Source: CAVQFC01 sp036497895
GTDB lineage: Bacteria; Acidobacteriota; Vicinamibacteria; Vicinamibacterales; CAVVIG01
Length of the DNA: 7,346 nt
Reading direction: 5' to 3'
Assembly: GCA_036497895.1 (NCBI GenBank)
Contig: DASXIR010000359.1
Coordinates: 1 to 7,346 of the forward strand
Shown: positions 1 to 6,631 of the stretch, in pieces
Layout: each line of letters opens with the position of its first letter
Numbering within the stretch: position 1 is the first letter of the stretch
The notes under the pieces: model-generated
What the model was told of the DNA's origin: nothing
Databases searched by the model: none
The model's input: the letters and a program-made list of their open reading frames with translations, nothing else
Program-made: the position numbers and the translations under genes

Positions 1-651
1 ATTGACGTCTGGGTGCCTCGCGGGGTCCTCGTGCTCGAGCCGAACTATCGCGGCAGCGCCGGCTATGGCGAGAAATTCCGCGCCCTCAACGTCCGCAATC
101 TCGGGGTAGGCGATGCGTGGGATGTGCTGTCAGGCATCGACGCACTGGTCGCCAAGGGCATGGTCGATCCGGCGCGCGTCGGCGCGATGGGCTGGAGCCA
201 GGGCGGCTATATCTCCGCGTATCTGACGACCCACGATGCGGCCCGCTTCAAGGCGATCTCGGTCGGCGCCGGGATCTCCGACTGGATGACCTACTACGTG
301 AACACCGACATCACGCCGTTCACGCGCCAGTACCTGAAGGCGACGCCGTGGGACGACCCGGCAATCTACGCCAAGACGTCGCCGATCACCTATATCAAGC
401 AGGCCAGAACGCCGACCCTCATCCAGCACGGCGCCACCGATCAGCGCGTGCCGCTGCCGGATGCATACGAGCTGTATCGCGGTCTCCAGGACAATCACGT
501 GCCGTCGAAACTGATCGTCTATCAGGGCTTCGCCGGCGTCGGCCACGGGCCGACCAAACCCAAGAGCTTCCGCGCCACGATGGAACACAACATCGAGTGG
601 TTCGACCAGTACTTCTTCGGCACGGCGCCGAAGTCGACGTCGGATCGTTAG
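1..651 (+). CDS. S9 (prolyl oligopeptidase) family serine peptidase, C-terminal part
   Basis: The gene is cut by the left window edge: the frame is open from base 1 and ends at TAG 649-651, leaving 216 codons. The GTG at 13 is an internal codon, not a start. The fragment is the alpha/beta-hydrolase catalytic domain of an S9 peptidase, which hydrolyses peptide bonds in short peptides. All three catalytic residues are visible, counted from base 1: the nucleophile Ser66 in GWSQGGY, Asp147 in HGATDQRVP and His182 in GVGHGP. The NYRGSAGYGE segment near residues 15-24 is typical of DPP4/acylaminoacyl-peptidase-like members, where it precedes the nucleophile. The missing N-terminal part would be expected to hold a beta-propeller and perhaps a signal peptide. 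The 3' end converges with the minus-strand gene at 648 and overlaps it by 4 bases. The family is secure; the substrate and subfamily (DPP4-like or acylaminoacyl peptidase-like) are not. Confidence 0.93.
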   Translation: MDVWVPRGVLVLEPNYRGSAGYGEKFRALNVRNLGVGDAWDVLSGIDALVAKGMVDPARVGAMGWSQGGYISAYLTTHDAARFKAISVGAGISDWMTYYVNTDITPFTRQYLKATPWDDPAIYAKTSPITYIKQARTPTLIQHGATDQRVPLPDAYELYRGLQDNHVPSKLIVYQGFAGVGHGPTKPKSFRATMEHNIEWFDQYFFGTAPKSTSDR

Positions 652-1673
652 CGGCCCGACTCCAGCTCCGCCTTGATCAGCTTGAGGTTGTCTTCGAGGC
701 CGCCGCGCATTTTGCGCTCGACCATCGAGCGCCGGAAGCTGCTGAGAAATCCGTCGAGGGCACTGACGCGCGAGCGGGTGGCGTAGACCAGATCGAACGC
801 GTCCGCGCTGCCGGGGACATCGCTGGCAATGACCGTCGCCAGCGAGGCATCGATGTAGCGGCTCGAGTACACGTCCTTGGTGGTCATCACGCAGATCTCG
901 GCGGACGGGCAGACGATCGTCACGTGCGTGACGCTGATGAACGGTGCGATGCCGTATTTCTCCTTCGACCAGTAGAGAAAATCCTCGGCGCCGGCGATGG
1001 TCCCGGCTGGAAAGTGCTGAAGATGATCCGGTAATTCCGGCGCCAGTGCGCCAATCGACGGCGAGGCCTGAAGGATGCCGTTGAAGGCATCGATCGGGCG
1101 GATCGGTTTGGCGCCGTCGTCGTACTGCGCGAATCGGCCGGGGCCGCCGGTCGCGTAGGCGCTGACATCGTCGAAGAGCGCCTGCTTGAAGAACGCCGAG
1201 GTGCGCGCCTGCACGTCGGGCAATCGCAGATCGATCTCCTGCTGGACGCGCTTGATGACGTCCGCCGGCAAGCGGACGCCGCAGTCGCCGACGCGGCAGA
1301 CCCGCGCGTCGAAATCGGACGCGTCAACGGTCAGCGCGGCGAGATCGGCGGCAACCGGCGGATCGCTGAAGCGGCCGATCTCAAGGACACCCTGCCCCTG
1401 CTTGAAGCGCGTGATATCCCGGACGCGGGTCAGAAACGCCGCTTTGGGCGCGTAGACGCGAACGGCTCCGACCGCCGCGATTTCTCCCGCTGTGCGCGAC
1501 GGGATGGAGTGCCGGACCGGCTTGCCGCGGCTCAAATCTGCGAGATCGCTCGGGGAGAAGGCCAGATCGCGAACCAGCACGTCGCGAAAACGAGGATCGA
1601 AATCGTGGTTCTGCGAGGCGGTCAGCCCAACCCCTGCCGCAAAAAGCACTACGGCTATCGCCGCGCGGCTCAT
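648..1673 (-). CDS. Exported protein of unknown function, coupled to the M28 peptidase gene
   Basis: I do not recognise this 341-residue protein. It starts with a short positive n-region and a hydrophobic stretch (residues 4-18, AAIAVVLFAAGVGLT), which suggests a Sec signal peptide with cleavage near residues 19-21, so the mature protein is probably periplasmic or extracellular. There are two close cysteine pairs, C126/C131 and C255/C261, which could form disulfides after export. The rest looks like a soluble mixed alpha/beta protein with no internal membrane segment and no catalytic motif I can name. The ATG (1673-1671) overlaps the TGA of the upstream M28 gene (1672-1670) as ATGA, and there is no clear Shine-Dalgarno, so translation is probably coupled to the peptidase. 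The TAA at 650-648 overlaps the stop of the convergent S9 gene. It could be an accessory protein to the peptidase, but only the gene arrangement suggests this. Confidence 0.85.
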   Translation of the reverse strand: MSRAAIAVVLFAAGVGLTASQNHDFDPRFRDVLVRDLAFSPSDLADLSRGKPVRHSIPSRTAGEIAAVGAVRVYAPKAAFLTRVRDITRFKQGQGVLEIGRFSDPPVAADLAALTVDASDFDARVCRVGDCGVRLPADVIKRVQQEIDLRLPDVQARTSAFFKQALFDDVSAYATGGPGRFAQYDDGAKPIRPIDAFNGILQASPSIGALAPELPDHLQHFPAGTIAGAEDFLYWSKEKYGIAPFISVTHVTIVCPSAEICVMTTKDVYSSRYIDASLATVIASDVPGSADAFDLVYATRSRVSALDGFLSSFRRSMVERKMRGGLEDNLKLIKAELESGR

Positions 1674-3862
1674 CGCCGGAACGTCACGGCTCCCGCCTTC
1701 GCCAGCACGTCAACGTATTCCGTCACTGTTGCCATGTCGACCGGCCCGAACTCAGCGCTCACCGCGTCCCGGATCGCACTCACGGTCCGCTCGCCGTCCA
1801 CGAAATTGGCGATCTCGTAGGTCACGTCCGCACCATTTGCCAGCTTCGTCACCGCAATCGAACCGGCACTTGCGCCGGCTTTCTCGCGCAACCAGTCGCC
1901 GCCGGCCTCGAGCGGCCCTTTGACGGCGGGGTCCCGGACCGGCACGCGGTTGTCGCGAACCTCCGCCGCAGGCGCAGCCGGCAGGGCCGCCATCATCCTC
2001 GTCGCGGAGTCTGTCAGGGAGTCGTCGAGGCGTTTCAAGTAGTCGGCGCCGACCCGGCGATTCGAGTCGATGTCGAGGAAGCGGTTGAGCGAACGCAGAC
2101 GGCGCCGCTCGCGCTGCAACCCTTCGCGGACGATGATCGCGCTCTCGCCGGGCCGGTCGCTCGCCGCCATCGCGATCGCGCGCCGGCCGTCTTCCGCCAT
2201 GCGCTCCTGCGCACCGGCATAGCTCAAACGGACCAGCGACTCACCGCGGTCCGGCATCGTCGCGAGGTAGTAGCCGCTGGCGGCGGCAATGAAGGCGGAT
2301 CGCTTGATCTTGGTCGGCTCGATATTGTCGACGACGTCGCGGGTGGTGTGGATGTAGACGTCGGGATGATCCCGCAAATAAATGGTCGGGATGGCGAAGC
2401 CGCCTTCTTGATAAATCCAGTTGTCGCTGCCGCTCTCCCAGGGAGTGATGTCGGCCCAGAACGCGTCCTTCGAGCCACCGTCGGCCCGGAACGCATGCGT
2501 CGTATCGCCATAGCCGGCGGCGCGGAACGCACCGTCGATGACGTAGTGGCCGAACACGTCCTCGACATCGTCGGTGACAGATGCGATCGACCACGGCGAT
2601 TCGGTGACGTGGAGGACTGACTTGGTGATGAACGGATCGCCGCCGACCATGTCGAGATGAACGACGGCGCGAATGCGCGCGGCGATCTCCGGATACTTCG
2701 TCAAGTACGCGATCGTGCCGGTCATTTCGGACGGCCACACGAAGCGGATTGTCCGCACTGGCGGCGGGATGCGTTTGGCATCGATCAAGTGCTTCAGCGT
2801 CCTCGCGATCTCCAGGTTTGCCGCGCAACCGCTGGCGTTGTCGTTGGCGCCGGGCTTCTCGTGATCGAGGTGACAGCTGAACACGATGTCGCCGGCGGCG
2901 GGATTCGATCCCGGGATGCTTGCCACCAGCGTTTCGTACGGCATCGCATCGTCGTTCCTGGCGCGGACGACGGCGTGCAGCGTGATGTGCTCGCCCTGGG
3001 CCAGGCGCGCCTGCAGCGCCCGCGCCTCGCGCACCGAAATCATGATCGCGAACGTGTTCTTGCGGCCGCGTGCATCGAGATGACCCCAGCGAATCAGATC
3101 CTGATCGTCGCGCCACCAGCCGCTCACCTGATTGGAGTTGTAGCTGACCAGCCCCGCCGCGCCGAGTTCCTCAACCGCTTGACGATGACAGGCGGACGGG
3201 GTCGCGTCACACAGTACGAGCTTGTCGCGCACGTCCTTACCGGCGTAGTCGGCACGCTGGGTGCCGGCGCCGACGTCCACGAGTTCCACCGTTACATCGG
3301 CGCTCTCGCTGTTGTCCGCGACCGCCAACTGGACGTCGTCCTGGGAAATGATCCGCCGGCGGTGCGGCTGAACCTCATCGAGCGTTCCGCTCTGCACACT
3401 CCAGCCGCGATTGCCGTGCAGCGTGCCGAAATAGGTTTTTCCGTCGCCGGGGAAGGTCTCGACGTGGACATCGCTGAGCCCGATCGTCCTGGCGCGGTCC
3501 ATGACGTAGGCGATGGCTTCGTGAAATCCCGGTGACGCGGGCACACGGTGCATCTGGGCCAGGCGTCCCACGTGATCCTTGGCCGCTACGCCGGAAAGCT
3601 CTTCGTCGAGCGCGGTCAGCACGTCGCGGTCGAGAAGCGTCTCGGCAGGAAGCTTGATCGGCGCCTGTGCCGACAACGTCGCGACCGCGAAACCGGCAAG
3701 CACGCCGGCCGCAATGCGGTGACGCGAGCGGAACACTCGCGCTCTCTTCGGAGGGGCGGAGCCTGCGCCCTCCGCAGGGGCGGAGCTTGCGTTCGTCGTA
3801 AGGGCGGGGCTTGCGTGCCTCGTAGGGGCGGAGCCTGCTCCGCCCTGAATGTCACGATTCAT
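1670..3862 (-). CDS. M28-family zinc aminopeptidase, exported, with PA-like and C-terminal PqqD-like segments
   Basis: This is a probable exported metallopeptidase of 730 residues, counted from the ATG at 3862. A hydrophobic segment ending LSAQA (residues 50-67) looks like a signal peptide. Residues 190-300 resemble a PA-type insert (GKDVRDKLVL, then ELGAAGLVSYNS). The M28 metal site follows: His331 (HLDHEKPGANDNASG), Asp341, Glu379 (WPSEMTG), Asp404 (HLDMVGGD) and His505 (YIHTTRD). The usual Glu-Glu pair is Glu-Met here. The last 60 residues (NFVDGERTV, AVSAEFGPV, then VDVLAKAGAV) resemble a PqqD-like winged-helix fold. The start is uncertain. The ATG has no Shine-Dalgarno and gives a 47-residue hydrophilic lead made partly of tandem repeats. 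A GTG at 3736-3734, preceded by AAGAGAG, would place the signal peptide right at the N terminus and give about 688 residues. The gene lies 8 bp after the glycosyltransferase gene and is coupled to the gene after it. The family call is strong; the substrate is unknown. Confidence 0.88.
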   Translation of the reverse strand: MNRDIQGGAGSAPTRHASPALTTNASSAPAEGAGSAPPKRARVFRSRHRIAAGVLAGFAVATLSAQAPIKLPAETLLDRDVLTALDEELSGVAAKDHVGRLAQMHRVPASPGFHEAIAYVMDRARTIGLSDVHVETFPGDGKTYFGTLHGNRGWSVQSGTLDEVQPHRRRIISQDDVQLAVADNSESADVTVELVDVGAGTQRADYAGKDVRDKLVLCDATPSACHRQAVEELGAAGLVSYNSNQVSGWWRDDQDLIRWGHLDARGRKNTFAIMISVREARALQARLAQGEHITLHAVVRARNDDAMPYETLVASIPGSNPAAGDIVFSCHLDHEKPGANDNASGCAANLEIARTLKHLIDAKRIPPPVRTIRFVWPSEMTGTIAYLTKYPEIAARIRAVVHLDMVGGDPFITKSVLHVTESPWSIASVTDDVEDVFGHYVIDGAFRAAGYGDTTHAFRADGGSKDAFWADITPWESGSDNWIYQEGGFAIPTIYLRDHPDVYIHTTRDVVDNIEPTKIKRSAFIAAASGYYLATMPDRGESLVRLSYAGAQERMAEDGRRAIAMAASDRPGESAIIVREGLQRERRRLRSLNRFLDIDSNRRVGADYLKRLDDSLTDSATRMMAALPAAPAAEVRDNRVPVRDPAVKGPLEAGGDWLREKAGASAGSIAVTKLANGADVTYEIANFVDGERTVSAIRDAVSAEFGPVDMATVTEYVDVLAKAGAVTFRR
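3753..3848. repeat. Four tandem 24-bp GC-rich units ending in a REP-like palindrome
   Basis: Four consecutive 24-bp units begin at 3753, 3777, 3801 and 3825. Each starts with a variant of GGGGCGGAGCYTGC (first base A in unit three, GGGGC for GGAGC in unit three), and units two and three end in CGTA. The fourth unit is a near-perfect palindrome: GGGCGGAGC (3826-3834), CT, then GCTCCGCCC (3837-3845), a 9-bp stem. The first unit is flanked by a second inverted pair, GGAGGG (3750-3755) and CCCTCC (3768-3773). The array covers the 5' end of the M28 gene as annotated. Since 24 is a multiple of three, the frame stays open through it, giving eight-residue units such as GAGSAP plus two variable residues. 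It looks like an intergenic palindromic repeat that has been tandemly copied rather than a protein domain. Confidence 0.85.
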
Positions 3863-3870
3863 ACCGCAGT

Positions 3871-5106
3871 CTAGGCCGAAGCCGTGCGGCGGGCAACGAG
3901 CCGCTCCAGATGGTCGACTGCCGCGCCGACGCCGTTTCGTGTGGCGATCGCGCGGCCCAACGCAGCGGCACGCTCGCGGATGCGCCAATCGTTGAGGGCG
4001 ATGTCGACCCGCGCGGTCAGGACGTCCGCTGTCACGAGCTCGACCGGAAGCGCTGCGGGACCGAGACCGAGTTGCGTGATGCGCCGCGCCCAATAGAACT
4101 GATCCAGAACGTGCGGAACGATCACCTGCGGCACTCCGGCGCGAGCGACCGCGGTCGTTGTACCTGCACCACCGTGATGCACAGCGAGGGCGACGCGCGG
4201 CAGCACGGCCGCGTGCGACACCGACGGAACCGCGATCACGTCATCGTCGTGCTCGGGCGCGTAGCGGTCGAGATGCGCCCAACCACCGGCGAGGATCAGC
4301 CGGCATCCGACCGCGCGCGCGGCGTCGACCGCGTGATCGGCGAGCGTCCGCGCGTGACCCGATGCCATGCTGCCGAAGCCGACGTAGATCGGTGGCGCGC
4401 CGTTCGCCAGAAACGACTCCATGCGCTGATCGAGCGGCTGAGGCTGATCGAGCAGCCACGCGTCGGTGGCGACGACAGCCGGCAGCGCATCGTCGCCGAG
4501 CGGCGCCAGGTCGCGATCGGCTGCGACGATCACGCAGCTGGCGGTGAGATCTCGTAGCGGACTGGCCGTCGGTGCGAGCTCGAGGGCGGCTCTGCCGCGA
4601 TTGATCGCGCCCCGCAGTCCGAGGTCGGCCGCGGCACCGCCGAACTGCCAGAGCGCGCGGTTGAGCCAGGCGGGAAACGCCTGCGTCCGCAACACCGGTG
4701 GTGGCGCGGCGCCGCTCGGCATGGCGCACGGACAGAACGCGATGTTGGCGTGGGGAACGTCGCGCCACTCGGCGATGGACGCGGTCACGATCTGCGCACC
4801 GGCGCCGACAATCAAGTCGGCGCCCTCACTGGCGTCTGCAATCGGCTGGAACATCCGGGCCGCGTGCTCTTTGAAGTGGCGAAACTGCCACCTCCGCGAC
4901 TGGAGAGCCGCGGTCGGCGCGTACATCATCGCCTCCATGGCGATGCCGTTCGAGACTGCGTGAAATCCGGACGCGCGGATCCAGTCGACGAAGTCCGACG
5001 GCAGCACGAACCACGGGTCGTGTCCATGCGCACGCAGCGCGAACGCGAGGGCGAGGATCGGTTGCACGTCACCACGAGTTCCGTGGGGAGCGAGGAGCAC
5101 GCGCAT
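3871..5106 (-). CDS. GT1-type glycosyltransferase (UGT / sterol-glucosyltransferase-like)
   Basis: This 411-residue protein has the length and two-domain GT-B layout of bacterial UGT-like enzymes, which move a sugar from a nucleotide donor to a lipid, natural product or other small acceptor. The N terminus, MRVLLAPHGTRGDVQPILAL, has the GTRGDVQP acceptor-domain signature shared with sterol glucosyltransferases and rhamnosyltransferase RhlB-like enzymes. The donor domain has VGFGSM (242-247) and the C-terminal nucleotide-sugar motif HHGGAGTT (310-317), followed by GVPQVIVPHVLDQFYWA with Asp335-Gln336, where the family contacts the sugar. There is no signal peptide, so it is probably cytosolic or membrane-associated. 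The ATG at 5106-5104 was chosen because GTRGDVQP must lie within the first 20 residues. Longer frames run upstream into the divergent gene and are not credible. GAGAG lies about 10 bases upstream as a possible ribosome site. It heads the leftward gene set. Donor and acceptor cannot be read from sequence. Confidence 0.9.
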   Translation of the reverse strand: MRVLLAPHGTRGDVQPILALAFALRAHGHDPWFVLPSDFVDWIRASGFHAVSNGIAMEAMMYAPTAALQSRRWQFRHFKEHAARMFQPIADASEGADLIVGAGAQIVTASIAEWRDVPHANIAFCPCAMPSGAAPPPVLRTQAFPAWLNRALWQFGGAAADLGLRGAINRGRAALELAPTASPLRDLTASCVIVAADRDLAPLGDDALPAVVATDAWLLDQPQPLDQRMESFLANGAPPIYVGFGSMASGHARTLADHAVDAARAVGCRLILAGGWAHLDRYAPEHDDDVIAVPSVSHAAVLPRVALAVHHGGAGTTTAVARAGVPQVIVPHVLDQFYWARRITQLGLGPAALPVELVTADVLTARVDIALNDWRIRERAAALGRAIATRNGVGAAVDHLERLVARRTASA

Positions 5107-5159
5107 CTCTGTATACTCTCGCAGGTTGCCGTCGCCGGTCCGGCTGAACTCCACAACAC
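5107..5159. promoter_or_regulatory. Divergent intergenic region, probable promoters of the glycosyltransferase and MFS genes
   Basis: These 53 bp separate the start codons of two divergent genes, so promoters for both should lie here or just inside the coding ends. The only AT-rich element is the palindrome GTATAC (5111-5116). It provides TATACT (5112-5117) as a possible -10 for the rightward gene and TATACA on the other strand. I see no convincing -35 at the right spacing for either, and the leftward -10 would lie unusually close to its start codon. The location follows from gene layout; the exact boxes are weak. Confidence 0.35.
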
Positions 5160-6431
5160 ATGAAGACACCACTGACGACGAATCAGGTGCGCGGATTCTG
5201 GGCCGCATGGGCGGGCTGGGCGCTCGACGGCATGGACTCGTTCATCTACGCGCTGGTGCTGACGCCAGCGATTCGAGAGCTGCTGCCGCGATCGGGCATC
5301 GAAGCGACCAACGACAATGTCGTTTCGTACGGCAGCATTCTGTTCGCGCTGTTTTTGTTCGGCTGGGGCCTGTCGATGATCTGGGGTCCGGTCGCAGATC
5401 GCTTCGGACGCGTACGCACGCTGGCGCTGACGATTCTCTGCTACTCGGTGTTCACGCTGCTGTCCGCGTTTGCCACCAGCGTCTGGCAGCTGGCGGTATT
5501 TCGTCTGCTCGCGGGCGTCGGTATCGGCGGTGAGTGGGCGATGGGCGGCACCTTCGTCGCCGAAGAGTGGCCGGAAGATCGGCGCAAAATGGGGGCCGGC
5601 TACCTGCACACCGGCTACTACTTCGGATTCTTTCTCGCCGCGCTCGCAAACTACTTCATTGGCGCCCGGTACGGCTGGCGCTGGATGTTCGCGGTGGGCG
5701 GCACGCCCGCACTGCTCGTGACCTTCATCCAGTACGGCGTGCACGAATCGAAGGCCTGGAAGGCGAAGCTCGAAACCGTGCGGCCGTCGATGACCGCGTC
5801 GTTCGCGACGCTGTTCTCCCCGCTCTACGCGCGCCGGACGTGGCTCAACTCCCTCTACCTGCTTGTCTCGGTCGTCGGTTTGTGGGCGGGATCGGTCTAC
5901 GTTCCGACCTCGGTGACCCAGATTGCGATGCGCGAAGGCCGCACCGCGGCCGACGCCGCACGGCTCGCGTCGTACGGCACGATGGTGCTGTCGGTCGGCA
6001 CCATCCTCGGCTGCCTCGCGCTGCCGGGACTCGCGGAACGGTTTGGCCGGCGAGTGACGCTCGGCTTTTACTTCGCCGTGATGTTCTTCTCCGTATCGCT
6101 CGGTTTCGGTTACGTGTTCTACCTCGCGTCCGACGCCCTCACGTGGTTCTTCGTCGTGCTGTTTTTCCTCGGCGTCGGCGGCGCCAACTTCGCCATGTAC
6201 ACCTTGTGGCTGCCGGAGCAGTACTCGACCGAGTGTCGCGCCAGCGCCTTTGCGTTCACGACGTCGGTGGGCCGATTCGTCGGCGCCGGGATCACCTTTC
6301 TGGTCGGTGCCGGGGTCGCGCACTTCCACACCATCGGAACACCGGTGGCGCTGACGTCGATCGCGTTCCTGGTCGGCCTGGTGTTGCTGCCGTTCGGCGA
6401 GGAAACCACCGGCCGCACGCTGCCCTCCTGA
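5160..6431 (+). CDS. Major facilitator superfamily transporter, 12 TM segments
   Basis: This 423-residue inner-membrane secondary transporter has two six-helix halves. TM1 carries WALDGMDSF (residues 20-28), an acidic helix typical of organic-acid and sialate-type symporters. Motif A between TM2 and TM3 reads GPVADRFGRVR (76-86) and is repeated as GLAERFGRRV (290-299) in the second half, as expected from internal duplication. TM4 has the conserved Arg115 in FRLLAGVGIGGEWAMGG. A loop after TM10 has PEQYSTECRASAFAF (352-366), and the C terminus GEETTGRTLP resembles the PETKGRTL tail of sugar-porter relatives. A hydrophilic loop near residues 194-225 separates the halves. The ATG at 5160 has no strong Shine-Dalgarno but gives the usual short N-terminal tail before TM1. 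No terminator follows, so readthrough would enter the his leader. The fold is secure; the substrate (sugar, aromatic acid or other organic acid) is not. Confidence 0.92.
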   Translation: MKTPLTTNQVRGFWAAWAGWALDGMDSFIYALVLTPAIRELLPRSGIEATNDNVVSYGSILFALFLFGWGLSMIWGPVADRFGRVRTLALTILCYSVFTLLSAFATSVWQLAVFRLLAGVGIGGEWAMGGTFVAEEWPEDRRKMGAGYLHTGYYFGFFLAALANYFIGARYGWRWMFAVGGTPALLVTFIQYGVHESKAWKAKLETVRPSMTASFATLFSPLYARRTWLNSLYLLVSVVGLWAGSVYVPTSVTQIAMREGRTAADAARLASYGTMVLSVGTILGCLALPGLAERFGRRVTLGFYFAVMFFSVSLGFGYVFYLASDALTWFFVVLFFLGVGGANFAMYTLWLPEQYSTECRASAFAFTTSVGRFVGAGITFLVGAGVAHFHTIGTPVALTSIAFLVGLVLLPFGEETTGRTLPS

Positions 6432-6463
6432 CGTGCACGCCGCGGCGCGCCGCCGGGGATGCG

Positions 6464-6491
6464 TTGACACGCCAATTCCTGATCGCATAAT
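6464..6491 (+). promoter_or_regulatory. Sigma70-like promoter of the his leader and operon
   Basis: A perfect -35 TTGACA (6464-6469) is followed after 16 bp by CATAAT (6486-6491), which matches the TATAAT consensus at five of six positions. In an otherwise GC-rich sequence this is a striking match. Transcription would begin near 6497-6499, only about 4-6 bases before the ATG of the leader ORF at 6503. A 12-bp palindrome, GCGGCGCGCCGC (6442-6453), lies 10 bp upstream of the -35 and could be an operator or simply a GC-rich coincidence. Confidence 0.75.
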
Positions 6492-6502
6492 CTGATCCGG
6501 CA

Positions 6503-6571
6503 ATGTTCACGGTCCGCCACGGCGCGCATCACCATTTCCACCACGGCTACGAGCCGACGGGAGCCGCGTGA
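6503..6571 (+). CDS. hisL: Histidine-rich leader peptide of the his operon attenuator
   Basis: This small ORF has 22 codons, ATG 6503 to TGA 6569-6571. Six codons are histidine: residue 6, then 9, 10, 11, 13 and 14, giving HHHFHH across 6527-6544. Leader peptides rich in the regulated amino acid are the sensor in his-type transcription attenuation: a ribosome stalls there when charged tRNA-His is low. Support comes from its position just after a good promoter, its place upstream of hisI-hisG, and the downstream pairings and terminator. There is no Shine-Dalgarno before the ATG, and the predicted transcript starts only about 4-6 bases upstream, so initiation is probably leaderless or nearly so. 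The peptide itself is not expected to have a function. The sequence resembles the enteric leader in principle rather than in detail; the symbol is assigned by role. Confidence 0.85.
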   Translation: MFTVRHGAHHHFHHGYEPTGAA

Positions 6572-6631
6572 TCCGCGTTCTGGACTGAGCACCAGCAGAC
6601 GACGAACCAAGGACCAACGTAGCCCCGCCGG
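6544..6631 (+). promoter_or_regulatory. Alternative RNA pairings of the his attenuator (1:2 hairpin and antiterminator)
   Basis: Two mutually exclusive pairings can be drawn. Strand 1, CGGCT (6544-6548), pairs with strand 2, AGCCG (6552-6556), around a 3-base loop, immediately after the His codon run. Strand 2 extended, CCGACGGG (6554-6561), can instead pair with CCCGCCGG (6624-6631), giving seven base pairs with one A-C mismatch. That second pairing takes up six bases of the terminator's 5' arm plus two loop bases, so it would act as an antiterminator. AGCCG also recurs at 6562-6566 as another partner for strand 1. The pairings are read by eye, and no folding energies were computed. Bases 6572-6620 contain only weak pairings, such as CTGG (6580-6583) with CCAG (6592-6595). 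Confidence 0.6.

Noticed and set aside
117..1034. Plus-strand ORF of 305 codons spanning the S9 end and the exported protein
   Set aside because: It is in a different frame from the S9 catalytic motifs, is Arg-rich, and runs across two supported genes.
2657..3535. Plus-strand ORF (292 codons) opposite the M28 gene
   Set aside because: It has no recognisable domain, and the opposite strand carries intact M28 motifs across the same interval.
3616..3855. Antisense-frame ORF with near-perfect QAPPLRR eight-residue repeats
   Set aside because: The repeats come from the 24-bp tandem array, which gives regular units in every frame. The frame overlaps the M28 signal-peptide region and has no family match or ribosome site.
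3863..4093. N-terminal extension of the M28 frame up to 4093
   Set aside because: It lies entirely within the 3' end of the glycosyltransferase gene on the same strand and encodes low-complexity Arg-rich sequence before the signal peptide.
5107..5208. Upstream extension of the glycosyltransferase to 5208
   Set aside because: It would overlap the start of the divergent transporter and put about 34 residues before the GTRGDVQP motif that belongs at the extreme N terminus.
4926..6503. Long minus-strand ORF (525 codons) opposite the transporter
   Set aside because: Its translation is rich in Arg, Gln, Glu and His with no family signature. The plus-strand frame is a clear 12-TM transporter, so this is a shadow of GC-biased codon use.
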